The notes below the pieces were generated by a model, which saw only the letters and a program-made list of their open reading frames with translations, was not told the DNA's origin and made no database searches. The translations under genes and the position numbers were made by a program. A stretch of DNA of 51,324 bases from an uncultured Granulosicoccus sp. (GTDB lineage Bacteria; Pseudomonadota; Gammaproteobacteria; Granulosicoccales; Granulosicoccaceae): assembly GCA_937991945.1 (NCBI GenBank), contig CALKLO010000042.1, forward strand, positions 1 through 51,324. The letters are read 5' to 3'. Positions 44,661 to 51,324 of this stretch are shown here, piece after piece. Within the stretch, counting starts at the first letter, position 1. Every line of letters starts with the position of its first letter.

Positions 44661-45305
44661 ATGATCAAGGTTTGGGGGCGAAAATCGTCGTCTAACGTTC
44701 AGGCTGTCATGTGGTGTCTGGATGAGCTGAGCCTTGATTATTCTCGAATTGATGCAGGTTTTACGTACGGTGTCGTGGAGACGCCTGCGTATCTGTCCGT
44801 GAACCCCAATGGAACAGTGCCCACCTTGCAGGACGGCATTGCGGAACCGATTTGGGAGTCGGGCGCTATCTTGCGCTACTTGGCGAGTCAGTACGCGGAA
44901 CAAACATTCTGGCCCTCAAAGCCTGCTGATAGGGCACGCGTCGACCAATGGGCGGAATGGTCGAAAATCAATGTTGCTGCTAATTTCACATCCCCCATAT
45001 TTTGGCGGGTTGTGAGGACCCCTGAAAGCCGTCGAGATCAAACTGCCATTGATTGTGCGGTGGCTGAGCTTACTAAAGTATTGGTGATCGCTGACAAACA
45101 GCTTGAACGTTGCGAGTATTTGGCAGGCGAGGAATTTACATTGGCAGATGTTCAGTTCGGCCATTGTTTGTATCGCTACTATGACATCGCCATTGAGCGT
45201 CAGCCGTTGCCAAATTTGAAACGCTACTACGACTTGATTGCCTCGCGGGCTGCTTTCACAGCCCACGTCCAAGTCGATTACTCGGAATTGCGAAACACGC
45301 TTTAG
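44661..45305 (+). CDS. Glutathione S-transferase family protein
   Basis: A 214-residue thioredoxin-fold plus helical GST. The N-terminal motif WGRKSSSNVQAVMWCLDEL puts a serine where the catalytic residue of this subgroup sits; NPNGTVPTLQDG and ESGAILRYLASQY bind glutathione, and FTLADVQFGHCLYRYYDI is the C-terminal helix cap. Acts in the cytoplasm on electrophiles or as a lyase; substrate unknown. It follows the aminotransferase gene closely and is likely co-transcribed. Confidence 0.87.
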   Translation: MIKVWGRKSSSNVQAVMWCLDELSLDYSRIDAGFTYGVVETPAYLSVNPNGTVPTLQDGIAEPIWESGAILRYLASQYAEQTFWPSKPADRARVDQWAEWSKINVAANFTSPIFWRVVRTPESRRDQTAIDCAVAELTKVLVIADKQLERCEYLAGEEFTLADVQFGHCLYRYYDIAIERQPLPNLKRYYDLIASRAAFTAHVQVDYSELRNTL

Positions 45306-45315
45306 GCCTTGAGTC

Positions 45316-46410
45316 TTACTGACCCATACCTGACAGAGTGCCGGTAACCGAATCGATAGTCGGTTGGAGAATATCGCTAACACCATCAGCAGCGAAGGCT
45401 TTGTCAGCGAGCGGTTGGATACGTTCCAGTCCACTGGCAATCATTTTAGCGATAGGGCCTTTCGCGACATCAGGTACTGAAGGAAATTGTGCTGCTACAT
45501 CGCTGAGCCGACTGCTGACAGCTTCTAGTTTAGGTTGGGCAAGCTTAGCGCTAGCTTCGTCCTTAACGCCAGAAAGCAAGCTCGTGGTCGTGCCTATAGC
45601 GCTTCCGATACCACGACTAATGCCAGACAGACTCAGTGGTTCTGCGCTTGATCCCTCAGCGTTTTCGCTGGCGTCAGTCGTCTCGACGTCAGCTGCACCA
45701 TCCACAGCTTCAGATGCCCCATCAGCTGCACCGTCCACAGCGTCAGATACTGCATCGGTTGCGCCGTCTACAGCGCCAGATACTGCATCAGTAGCACCGT
45801 CCACAGCGTCAGATACTGCATCAGTAGCACCGTCCACAGCGTCAGATACTGCATCGGTTGCACCGTCCACAGCGTCAGATACCGCATCGGTTGCACCGTC
45901 CACAGCGTCAGATGCCGCATCGGTTGCACCGTCCACAGTGTCAGATACCGCATCGGTTGCACCTTCTACAGCGTCAGATACCGCATCGGTTGCACCTTCT
46001 ACAGCGTCAGATACCGCATCGGTTGCACCTTCTACAGCATCTGCCGCACCTTCTTCAGAACCCGATACGGCGCTCTTAACGCTGTCCACAGCGCCAGATG
46101 CCATTTCTGATGCGCTTTCAAACGCGCTTGATGCCACCGTGGAAGCCGTTTCCATTGCGCCAGAGACCGCGACAGTTGCCGTATCAGCGGCGTTTTTGAT
46201 CACGTCTTTGACTGACTCGAGTGTGTTCTCAGCGCCGTCTACAGCGGCTTCAGAGACGTCGCTGACCACATCTGCAGACCCTTCCAGCTTATCGGCGGCG
46301 GTGCTTGAGGCATCCGTGGCGGTTTTTCCAGAAATGGTCTCTTGGTATTGCGAGTAGCCGAGCCAACTGAGTACGCCGATGACAACGAATAGAAATAGGG
46401 CTTTCCACAT
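45316..46410 (-). CDS. Membrane-anchored protein with 11-residue tandem repeats
   Basis: A 364-residue protein. A transmembrane helix lies at residues 3-20 (KALFLFVVIGVLSWLGYS), then Ala/Ser/Asp-rich helical sequence, then ten units of VDGATDAVSDA-type 11-residue repeats at residues 126-235, and a C-terminal helical domain of about 110 residues (ISRGIGSAIGTTTSLLSG and later). The 11-residue period is that of LEA and apolipoprotein-like amphipathic helices, but the units lack lysine and are strongly acidic. No homolog with a known function comes to mind; structural or stress protection is a guess. GGAG lies 12 bases before the ATG, and a palindrome (46450-46459) is 40 bases upstream. Confidence 0.8.
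   Translation of the reverse strand: MWKALFLFVVIGVLSWLGYSQYQETISGKTATDASSTAADKLEGSADVVSDVSEAAVDGAENTLESVKDVIKNAADTATVAVSGAMETASTVASSAFESASEMASGAVDSVKSAVSGSEEGAADAVEGATDAVSDAVEGATDAVSDAVEGATDAVSDTVDGATDAASDAVDGATDAVSDAVDGATDAVSDAVDGATDAVSDAVDGATDAVSGAVDGATDAVSDAVDGAADGASEAVDGAADVETTDASENAEGSSAEPLSLSGISRGIGSAIGTTTSLLSGVKDEASAKLAQPKLEAVSSRLSDVAAQFPSVPDVAKGPIAKMIASGLERIQPLADKAFAADGVSDILQPTIDSVTGTLSGMGQ
45706..46035 (-). repeat. 33-bp tandem repeat, ten units, encoding VDGATDAVSDA
   Basis: Ten in-frame 33-base units, most nearly identical in DNA, coding for V-E/D-G-A-T-D-A-V-S-D-A with scattered substitutions (T158, A165, G212). DNA-level similarity implies recent unequal crossing-over or slippage, so unit number probably varies between strains. 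Confidence 0.9.
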
Positions 46411-46727
46411 GATTTTGGGGTCTCCATGAAATCGTAGGGTGTGAAAAATGATAATTATCCTAGATGATTAGGCTACAACGGCGGTTTAGTCCCGTTTGTT
46501 TTAAGTTCTTTACGTTACAAGGCCTAATCAGGGCAAAAACCACGTGTTTGGGTTATCGATGAACGTATCGGTGAAAATAAGGAAGGCTGAAGTAGAGCTA
46601 CAGAATTCTGAGGATGAGAAGTAGGGCCATAAAAACAACGCGCAATAAATGACAGTATATTGACGTATAGCCTCCTGCTTAGTATTCTAAAGGCCAATAG
46701 TGCGCTTTATTATTTGGTAAAAAACTC
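46411..46727. other. Long gene-poor divergent spacer with two inverted repeats
   Basis: This 317-base spacer holds no convincing ORF. It contains GATAATTATC (46450-46459), a perfect palindrome resembling half of a Fur box, the inverted repeat TGATTAGGC (46465-46473) and GCCTAATCA (46522-46530) with 48 bases between, and a good promoter for the next gene at 46660-46688. The palindrome lies where the minus-strand -10 region of the repeat-protein gene could be. Confidence 0.5.
46660..46688 (+). promoter_or_regulatory. Sigma-70-type promoter for the PD-(D/E)XK-like membrane protein
   Basis: TTGACG, 17 bases, TATTCT: five of six and four of six consensus matches at the ideal spacing. The predicted start of transcription is about 33 bases before the TTG at 46728, and this is the clearest promoter I see in the window. 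Confidence 0.55.
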
Positions 46728-47414
46728 TTGGAAGACCTCATATACAACTTCTTGTTGCAATCAAAGTTTCCCAGAGCCTCAATTTTACTCAATACCGACT
46801 TGCTCAACGTTGATAGTTTGGCGTCCACAGGTCCTTATGACATACCCACTTTTATAATCGTAGACCCTGAAACAGCGCAACCACTAGCACTCATCGAAGT
46901 GGTCGATGCTGTCGATGACGATACCCTAAAAGAACACTCCATGCAGATGCGAAAGTATGCATCAAAGCTGGCGGGCAACGCTATTCAGGGGTTCCTCATC
47001 AGGGTAGATATTAGGGGCGTTACTGAGGCTGATCAGGTACAGTTTTTTAAAATTTGGCCAACCAGCACACTGCAAAGCTTAAGTAGCAAGACGTTTCCAG
47101 ATCTGGGCACGCTTAGAGTTGCCCGAATGTTGGTGGATGCCAAAAAGCCTGTAGAAGAAGCAGACGACGTTGAAGAGCCAGAAATTGTGCCTATTGACCT
47201 TCCGGTTGTTCAAGCTGCCCTGCCTGAACAACAGAAATCGGGTGCGCTGTTGAGCCTGTATTTTCCCGCAGCTGTCGTACTTGTCCTAGCATTGCTCGAT
47301 AGCGTCCATATGGCTTTTCGTGGAACCCCATTGCTGTCATTAACGCAAAGTGTGCTGGTTATTGGCGCAGCGTTGCTATATACCGTGCCTGCAGCCCTCC
47401 GGTACATCCGTTAA
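46728..47414 (+). CDS. Membrane protein with N-terminal PD-(D/E)XK-like domain, lysine replaced
   Basis: A 228-residue protein I do not recognise. The N-terminal 120 residues look like a restriction-endonuclease fold of the HsdR-N type: an early glutamate, an aspartate in YDIPTFIIVD, IEVVD in the second strand, and QMRKYA in the following helix. The normally essential lysine (ExK) is replaced by valine, so it is probably inactive, or a lysine is supplied from elsewhere. A loop rich in Glu and Asp follows (130-165), then two transmembrane helices at about 174-193 and 204-224. The start TTG has no clear ribosome site; no other start lies before the stop at 46698. The fold call is by motif reading only. 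Confidence 0.5.
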   Translation: MEDLIYNFLLQSKFPRASILLNTDLLNVDSLASTGPYDIPTFIIVDPETAQPLALIEVVDAVDDDTLKEHSMQMRKYASKLAGNAIQGFLIRVDIRGVTEADQVQFFKIWPTSTLQSLSSKTFPDLGTLRVARMLVDAKKPVEEADDVEEPEIVPIDLPVVQAALPEQQKSGALLSLYFPAAVVLVLALLDSVHMAFRGTPLLSLTQSVLVIGAALLYTVPAALRYIR

Positions 47415-47504
47415 CAGATACCTGAACCCTACGGCATTTTTCAATCGCGATGCTGGGCTCATTAGTGCATACTCAATTTTCGTATACACATATCTTTATA
47501 TTTA

Positions 47505-48434
47505 ATGGAAGTTTTGCTATCAGGTTTGCGTGCAGCAGGAGAGCCCACTAGGCTCCGGTTACTTGCGCTGTGCGCGCATGGTGAGCTAAGCGTTTCTGAA
47601 CTGACTCAGATATTGTCCCAGAGCCAACCACGCGTCTCTCGTCACTTAAAGTTACTGGTTGAAGCGGGTTTACTCACGCGCATACGCGAGGGCTCCCTAG
47701 TGTTTTATCGCATAGCTGATGGGCATGAGTCTGCACACTTAGCTAGAACCCTCGTCGATTTACTTCCAAGTAACGATACGGAGTTAAATCGAGATTTAGC
47801 GCGGTTAGACATGATTCGTCAAAAGCGAGCTGAATTGGCTGAAAATTACTTCCAAGTTAACGCCTCTCATTGGAACAAAATACGTGCGTTGCATGTTCCT
47901 GAGGCAGATGTAGAAACTCGATTACTTGAGTTAGTGGGTCCGGAACGCATCGAGACGTATTTGGATATCGGTACGGGAACGGGGCGAATGCTCGAGTTAT
48001 TTGCAGGCCAAATCGACAAAGGTATTGGGCTTGATTTAAGCAGTGAAATGCTGGCAATTGCACGAACGCAACTAGAGAACGAACAGTACCGACATGTGCG
48101 GATTCGTAAAGGTGATATGTACAACATGCCGCTCGACGACGAATCCATAGATTTAGCGACGTTGCACTTGGTTCTACACTACAGCTTGGAACCGGCAGCT
48201 GTGTTGAAGGAGGCAGCTCGCACCCTCAAGAAGAGTGGTCGTTTAATTATTGTAGATTTTGCAGCACACGGCGAAGAGCACTTACGTACCGAGCATAAGC
48301 ATCAGCGCCTGGGTTTTAGTGATCGAGAAATAGTACAAGCCCTGGAGCAAGCAGGGCTTACCGTTGGTGCTACAGAGTCCCTAGTTGGTGACCCTCTTAC
48401 GGTTAAAATTTGGCAGGGCGTACGCGCTAGTTAA
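47505..48434 (+). CDS. ArsR-family regulator fused to a methyltransferase domain, SahR-like
   Basis: A 309-residue fusion. Residues 1-95 form a winged helix: GEPTRLRLLALCAHGELSV, SQSQPRVSRHLKLLVEAGLL, and EGSLVFYRIAD. The C-terminal half is a class I methyltransferase fold with YLDIGTGTGRMLEL at about 152-165 and GIGLDLSSEMLAIA. This layout is that of SahR, which represses methionine-cycle genes and responds to S-adenosylhomocysteine. No ahcY or met gene is adjacent, so targets are elsewhere. ATATC-TT-TATAT (47490-47501) abuts the start and might be an autoregulatory site. The gene's end overlaps the DegT gene by four bases. Confidence 0.72.
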   Translation: MEVLLSGLRAAGEPTRLRLLALCAHGELSVSELTQILSQSQPRVSRHLKLLVEAGLLTRIREGSLVFYRIADGHESAHLARTLVDLLPSNDTELNRDLARLDMIRQKRAELAENYFQVNASHWNKIRALHVPEADVETRLLELVGPERIETYLDIGTGTGRMLELFAGQIDKGIGLDLSSEMLAIARTQLENEQYRHVRIRKGDMYNMPLDDESIDLATLHLVLHYSLEPAAVLKEAARTLKKSGRLIIVDFAAHGEEHLRTEHKHQRLGFSDREIVQALEQAGLTVGATESLVGDPLTVKIWQGVRAS

Positions 48435-49648
48435 TCGGCGCTTAGCGTTTGAACAACATCGACAACAATGCGCCCAATAAGTGCACAGTCATCGACACTA
48501 AACGTTAAAGGAAGACGGCAGTCATAGAGACGCGTAAGAAGTTCATCTGTACGCGGTAGTGAAGAGGGTTCTAAGTACTTCCAGCTGTCATACCGACTCG
48601 TATAGGCTTTGGGTTCTTCAGCACCAAACCACTTTATATCAACACCACGCTTTGCACATTCATCAAGAAACAATTGATTCTGAGCGTCATCAAAGTGTGG
48701 AATTCTAAATTGGATAGAACTGGGTACTTCATAAGCTGCTGCGTGTCTTTCAGGCAATTCGATGGTGTTGCTGTTTTCTTTCAAAGCACCTGCAAACGCA
48801 TCATAGCGATCGTTCCAGCGTGTTCCATTTTCATCGAGTTTACGTAGCTGCGGCCGTAAGATCGCAGCTCTTAAGTTATCCATACGACCACTGCAATTTG
48901 GCGTGGCAAGTTTCAATGCAGAGAAGGCTTCAGCGGGTGGTGCTGCTTCGTGCCTTTCAAACAACATGTAAGAGCCGGACAGCACGATAGCTCTAGCCAT
49001 CATTTCGTCATTATTAGACGTGAGAAGGCCGCCTTCGCCTGAGTTAATGTGTTTGTATGTTTGGCTACTAAAGCAGGCCATGATGCCATGACAGCCGCTT
49101 TTAACGTCGTTGAATGTGGCACCCATAGTGTGAGCACAGTCTTCTATCATGTCTACACCGTGCGTTTCTAATAACGCACACAGTGCATCCATATCGACTA
49201 GATGTCCGCGCATATGAGATAGCAACAGCAGCTTAGCTCCCGATGTTTTTATCAGGTTTTCTAGGTGCTCCAGATCAATAACTAAGTCGCTAGTGGTTTC
49301 AACTAATACGGGTTTGCCACCGACAGCTTGGATAGCGCCGGGTACGGGGGACAAGGTGAAACCATTGGTTAATACGGGTTCATCATTACGAATACCCCAG
49401 GCACGCAACGCAAGTTGTATGGCATAACCACCAGAGGCGCAGGCTAGGCAATAACGTTGGTCTTGGTAGCGTGCAAACTCTATTTCTAACGCTGCGGTTT
49501 CTGAAATTTCCTCAGCGCTGGCAACGTTGTAGCGATGCAGTCGCCCACCTTGCATAACCGCGATAGCAGCGTTAATGGCATCTTCGGGGATTGCTTCTTG
49601 TTGCGTGAAGTTGCCCGTGAAATGCAGAGATGAGGAAGCTGTGTTCAT
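48431..49648 (-). CDS. DegT/DnrJ/EryC1-type PLP aminotransferase
   Basis: A 405-residue PLP enzyme of the sugar-aminotransferase family. The lysine is in SSQTYKHINSGEGGLL, with the aspartate pair of MIEDCAHTMGA before it and CLACASGGYAIQLAL for cofactor phosphate. Members aminate keto-sugars for lipopolysaccharide or antibiotic sugars. The usual partner genes (nucleotide-sugar dehydratases, glycosyltransferases) are absent. The frame is open to 49732, inside the rhomboid gene, but the ATG at 49648 with AGAGA upstream is the likely start. It is the last gene of a three-gene minus-strand operon. Confidence 0.85.
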   Translation of the reverse strand: MNTASSSLHFTGNFTQQEAIPEDAINAAIAVMQGGRLHRYNVASAEEISETAALEIEFARYQDQRYCLACASGGYAIQLALRAWGIRNDEPVLTNGFTLSPVPGAIQAVGGKPVLVETTSDLVIDLEHLENLIKTSGAKLLLLSHMRGHLVDMDALCALLETHGVDMIEDCAHTMGATFNDVKSGCHGIMACFSSQTYKHINSGEGGLLTSNNDEMMARAIVLSGSYMLFERHEAAPPAEAFSALKLATPNCSGRMDNLRAAILRPQLRKLDENGTRWNDRYDAFAGALKENSNTIELPERHAAAYEVPSSIQFRIPHFDDAQNQLFLDECAKRGVDIKWFGAEEPKAYTSRYDSWKYLEPSSLPRTDELLTRLYDCRLPLTFSVDDCALIGRIVVDVVQTLSAD

Positions 49649-49655
49649 GTGTTCT

Positions 49656-50249
49656 CTAGGGTGTCTTACTGTTTTCTGGTTGTTTAAGTGTGCGTGAAAC
49701 AAGTAAAGCGACGAAGCCGCCAGCCAACGCACCGATTAAGTGGCCTTCCCACGAAACGCCACGTTGAAAAGGCACGATGCCCTGCAGGATAGTTGATGCA
49801 TACAAAACGCCAACAATCACTGACAAAATCACAGACTGCACGCGTTTTTCAAACAAGCCTGCACAGATGTGAAAAGCGATTAGCCCAAAAACAACGCCGC
49901 TTGCGCCAATATGTAAAGCCGTTCTACCAAACAGCCACAAGCCCACACCACTGAGTACGGTGATGATGGCAACAATGCCAAGGCTATTTGCTCGAGACCC
50001 TGCCAATAGCAATAAGGTGACGGCTAGTGGAGCTGTATTACCGAGCAAATGTTTAAAGTCGGCATGTAGAAATGGCATCGCAATGATGCCAGTTAGCCCA
50101 TGCAGGGTTCGAGGTACGAGTCCAAAGGTTTCTAAAGGTAGAAAACTGTCTAACGCGAAGACCACCCATACGAGGGCGATAATGAGACCCACGCTAAGTA
50201 GGTCCCGCTTTACGGAATGGATATTTCTAGAATCTATGAGTCCTGACAT
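49656..50249 (-). CDS. Rhomboid family intramembrane serine protease
   Basis: A 197-residue protein with about six hydrophobic helices. The catalytic serine is S117 in IGASGVVFG and the histidine H170 in WEGHLIGALAGG; HADFKHLLGN supplies the His and Asn of the oxyanion region. Rhomboids cut membrane helices of substrates within the bilayer. It starts five bases after the upstream small membrane-protein gene and ends seven bases before the DegT gene. Its natural substrate is unknown; the neighbour with one helix is a candidate. Confidence 0.9.
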   Translation of the reverse strand: MSGLIDSRNIHSVKRDLLSVGLIIALVWVVFALDSFLPLETFGLVPRTLHGLTGIIAMPFLHADFKHLLGNTAPLAVTLLLLAGSRANSLGIVAIITVLSGVGLWLFGRTALHIGASGVVFGLIAFHICAGLFEKRVQSVILSVIVGVLYASTILQGIVPFQRGVSWEGHLIGALAGGFVALLVSRTLKQPENSKTP

Positions 50250-50254
50250 AATCG

Positions 50255-50728
50255 TTAGACGAGCATTTCTCTCAACTTACTGGCCACAGATGCCAGTTCG
50301 TCATCCGATGCTGAAACGCTATTGTCGCCAGAACGTAGCGCTGCGAATAGTTCTTTAGTGACGCCTAAGCGGCCGGCATCAGGTGCTGCTAAATTAAGCA
50401 TTTTGATCATCTCGCGAACATCTTGGCCTACGTTATCGCTTTGTACGGATAAATCAGGTAAGTCAGTTGCACTCAAGCTTCCTGCCGCTGCACTGGCTAG
50501 CACCGCTGCTGCAACGCCCTTGGCGGCACCCGAGCCAGTTGAGGTGGTGTTAGCTGCGTCCGTGGCTACAGCGTTTGCTGCAGAAGAGGGTGTGGCAGGA
50601 TTTTCAGTGTTAGCGGTGCTAGCGCTAATCTCTGCTGGGGGTGAGTCAGTCGAGGCGGATTTGCCCGTCATGGCTTTTATAATTAAATAGGCGATTACAG
50701 CGAGGACAAGCAGGATCAAAAACCACAT
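50255..50728 (-). CDS. Small membrane-anchored Ala/Ser/Thr-rich protein
   Basis: A 157-residue protein. One hydrophobic helix (FLILLVLAVIAYLIIKAM) at residues 3-20 is followed by a low-complexity Ala/Ser/Thr/Asn stretch (25-90) and a C-terminal helical part (NVGQDVREMIKMLNLAAPDAGRLG and VASKLREML). No known domain. It is the first gene of the operon with the rhomboid five bases on. Like the repeat protein at 45-46 kb it starts with MW and a single helix, a weak resemblance. A rhomboid substrate or partner is a hypothesis from position alone. Confidence 0.7.
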   Translation of the reverse strand: MWFLILLVLAVIAYLIIKAMTGKSASTDSPPAEISASTANTENPATPSSAANAVATDAANTTSTGSGAAKGVAAAVLASAAAGSLSATDLPDLSVQSDNVGQDVREMIKMLNLAAPDAGRLGVTKELFAALRSGDNSVSASDDELASVASKLREMLV

Positions 50729-50812
50729 TTTCTCTCTCCGGTGCGCGAATGCGAACTAATCAGTTATTAGACACACAATACATTCAGAGTGTGACCTGTG
50801 TGCAGATATACT

Positions 50813-50849
50813 TTCGTACCAGAGTTAAATAGAGCCACCTTGGTACGAA
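50813..50849. promoter_or_regulatory. Inverted repeat in the small-membrane-protein/dynamin divergent spacer
   Basis: TTCGTACCA and TGGTACGAA are perfect 9-base arms 19 bases apart. A second small hairpin (AGAGC, six bases, GCTCT at 50872-50887) and a T6 run follow before the GTPase gene. Position fits an operator; no known consensus. Confidence 0.35.
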
Positions 50850-50923
50850 TTTGGCGGTTGAATGCTAATTCAGAGCCTATAAGCTCTCTAATCCTTTTTT
50901 AATTTCCAGAGTCCTAAATCCTG

Positions 50924-51324
50924 ATGGTCCAAGCCGACAAATCCATTGTCAAACGTTTCGACAGCCTCAAGAGTCACCTTGAACGGGAAAACCCGATCCT
51001 TATTGACGCCATAAGCGGTTTCCGCAAATTGGACGTCATAGGATACAAGACTGGGCTCATAAACACCGATGAATCCTACGCCATGCAGATATCGTGGTGG
51101 CCCCTAGTATCAATTCTTGGTGTGTTTTCAGCCGGAAAATCGTCGTTTATCAATAGCTATTTAGGGCGAGATTTACAAAAAACCGGTAACCAGGCTGTTG
51201 ACGATAAATTCACAGTCATGTGTTACGGCGAAGAAAATGCGGGTCGGGTATTGCCAGGCTTAGCACTCGATGCTGACATGCGTTTCCCGTTTTATCGCAT
51301 CAGCGATGAAATTGAGAAAGTGAC
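50924..51324 (+). CDS. Dynamin-like GTPase, N-terminal part (cut by right edge)
   Basis: The frame is open to the window end with about 133 residues visible. The P-loop is GVFSAGKSSFIN at about residues 67-78, and TVMCYG may belong to the switch I region. This is the opening of a bacterial dynamin-like or YjdA/CrfC-type large GTPase, which acts on membranes or, for CrfC, on replication clamps. The remainder is outside, so the assignment rests on the P-loop and its surroundings. The ATG at 50924 lacks a clear ribosome site. Confidence 0.65.
   Translation, partial: MVQADKSIVKRFDSLKSHLERENPILIDAISGFRKLDVIGYKTGLINTDESYAMQISWWPLVSILGVFSAGKSSFINSYLGRDLQKTGNQAVDDKFTVMCYGEENAGRVLPGLALDADMRFPFYRISDEIEKV

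Noticed and set aside
45706-46035. 33-bp repeats as a CRISPR array
   Set aside because: The units are contiguous with no spacers, stay in frame, and code for a regular protein repeat.
45338-46357. 339-residue plus-strand ORF opposite the 11-residue-repeat gene
   Set aside because: It is the complement of the repeat tract, rich in Ser/Ala/Pro/Thr, with no promoter or ribosome site. Repeats with few stop codons in all frames explain it. The minus-strand gene has a TM helix and a clear start.

Overview
The window is a contiguous piece of a chromosome from a gammaproteobacterium, probably marine and aerobic. The evidence is a type IVa minor-pilin cluster in the Pseudomonas/Xanthomonas style, a homodimeric AceE-type pyruvate dehydrogenase, classical ArgA, TtcA, UbiX and a UbiH-family hydroxylase. 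A Granulosicoccus-like relative is a guess from general gene content, not something proven here. Gene density is high and base composition looks even throughout. I see no rRNA, tRNA, CRISPR array, transposase or phage gene, so most of the window reads as stable core chromosome with a few lineage-specific genes.

Layout. 1-7.9 kb (minus strand): pilE-fimT-pilV-pilW-pilX-pilY1, followed by a second, closely related pilY1 cut by the left edge. 8.1-10.1 kb (plus): a lone hydantoinase/oxoprolinase A-type subunit. 10.2-16.1 kb (minus): aceE-aceF-lpd, with a promoter and operator-like palindrome ahead of aceE. 16.2-18.5 kb: divergent puuD (membrane urate hydroxylase) and a bicupin ureidoglycine aminohydrolase, a purine/ureide degradation pair. 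18.5-19.8 kb: mtaB. 20.0-25.4 kb (plus): a 1383-residue coiled-coil OmpA-domain protein, ubiX and a LON-domain protein. 25.5-31.6 kb: argA (minus), a double trypsin-PDZ protease of Nma111/Deg7 layout, a UbiH-family hydroxylase and a YpeA acetyltransferase. 31.6-34.8 kb (plus): HugZ-like FMN-fold protein, LemA and an M48 metalloprotease. 34.8-40.8 kb: GDPD, a PDZ protein, a mutarotase, an IalB-like protein, an SDR, ttcA and an orphan LuxR-type response regulator. 40.8-45.3 kb: a beta-decarboxylating dehydrogenase, an SMP-30 protein, a taurine-pyruvate-type aminotransferase and a GST. 45.3-50.7 kb: an 11-residue-repeat membrane protein, a nuclease-fold-like membrane protein, an ArsR-methyltransferase fusion (SahR type), and a three-gene operon of small membrane protein, rhomboid and DegT aminotransferase. 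The right edge cuts a dynamin-like GTPase.

How the parts fit. The pilin cluster builds the priming/tip complex of type IV pili, and the duplicated PilY1 suggests alternative tip adhesins. The Pdh operon is one complete complex. PuuD and the bicupin belong to urate and allantoin catabolism, although the intermediate enzymes are not here. The most unusual sequences are the giant coiled-coil OmpA protein with its internal repeats, the 33-bp repeat protein, the ubiX start codon held inside a strong hairpin, the double-protease Nma111-like protein, and the degenerate PD-(D/E)XK-like membrane protein. I did not find a clearly new multi-gene system.
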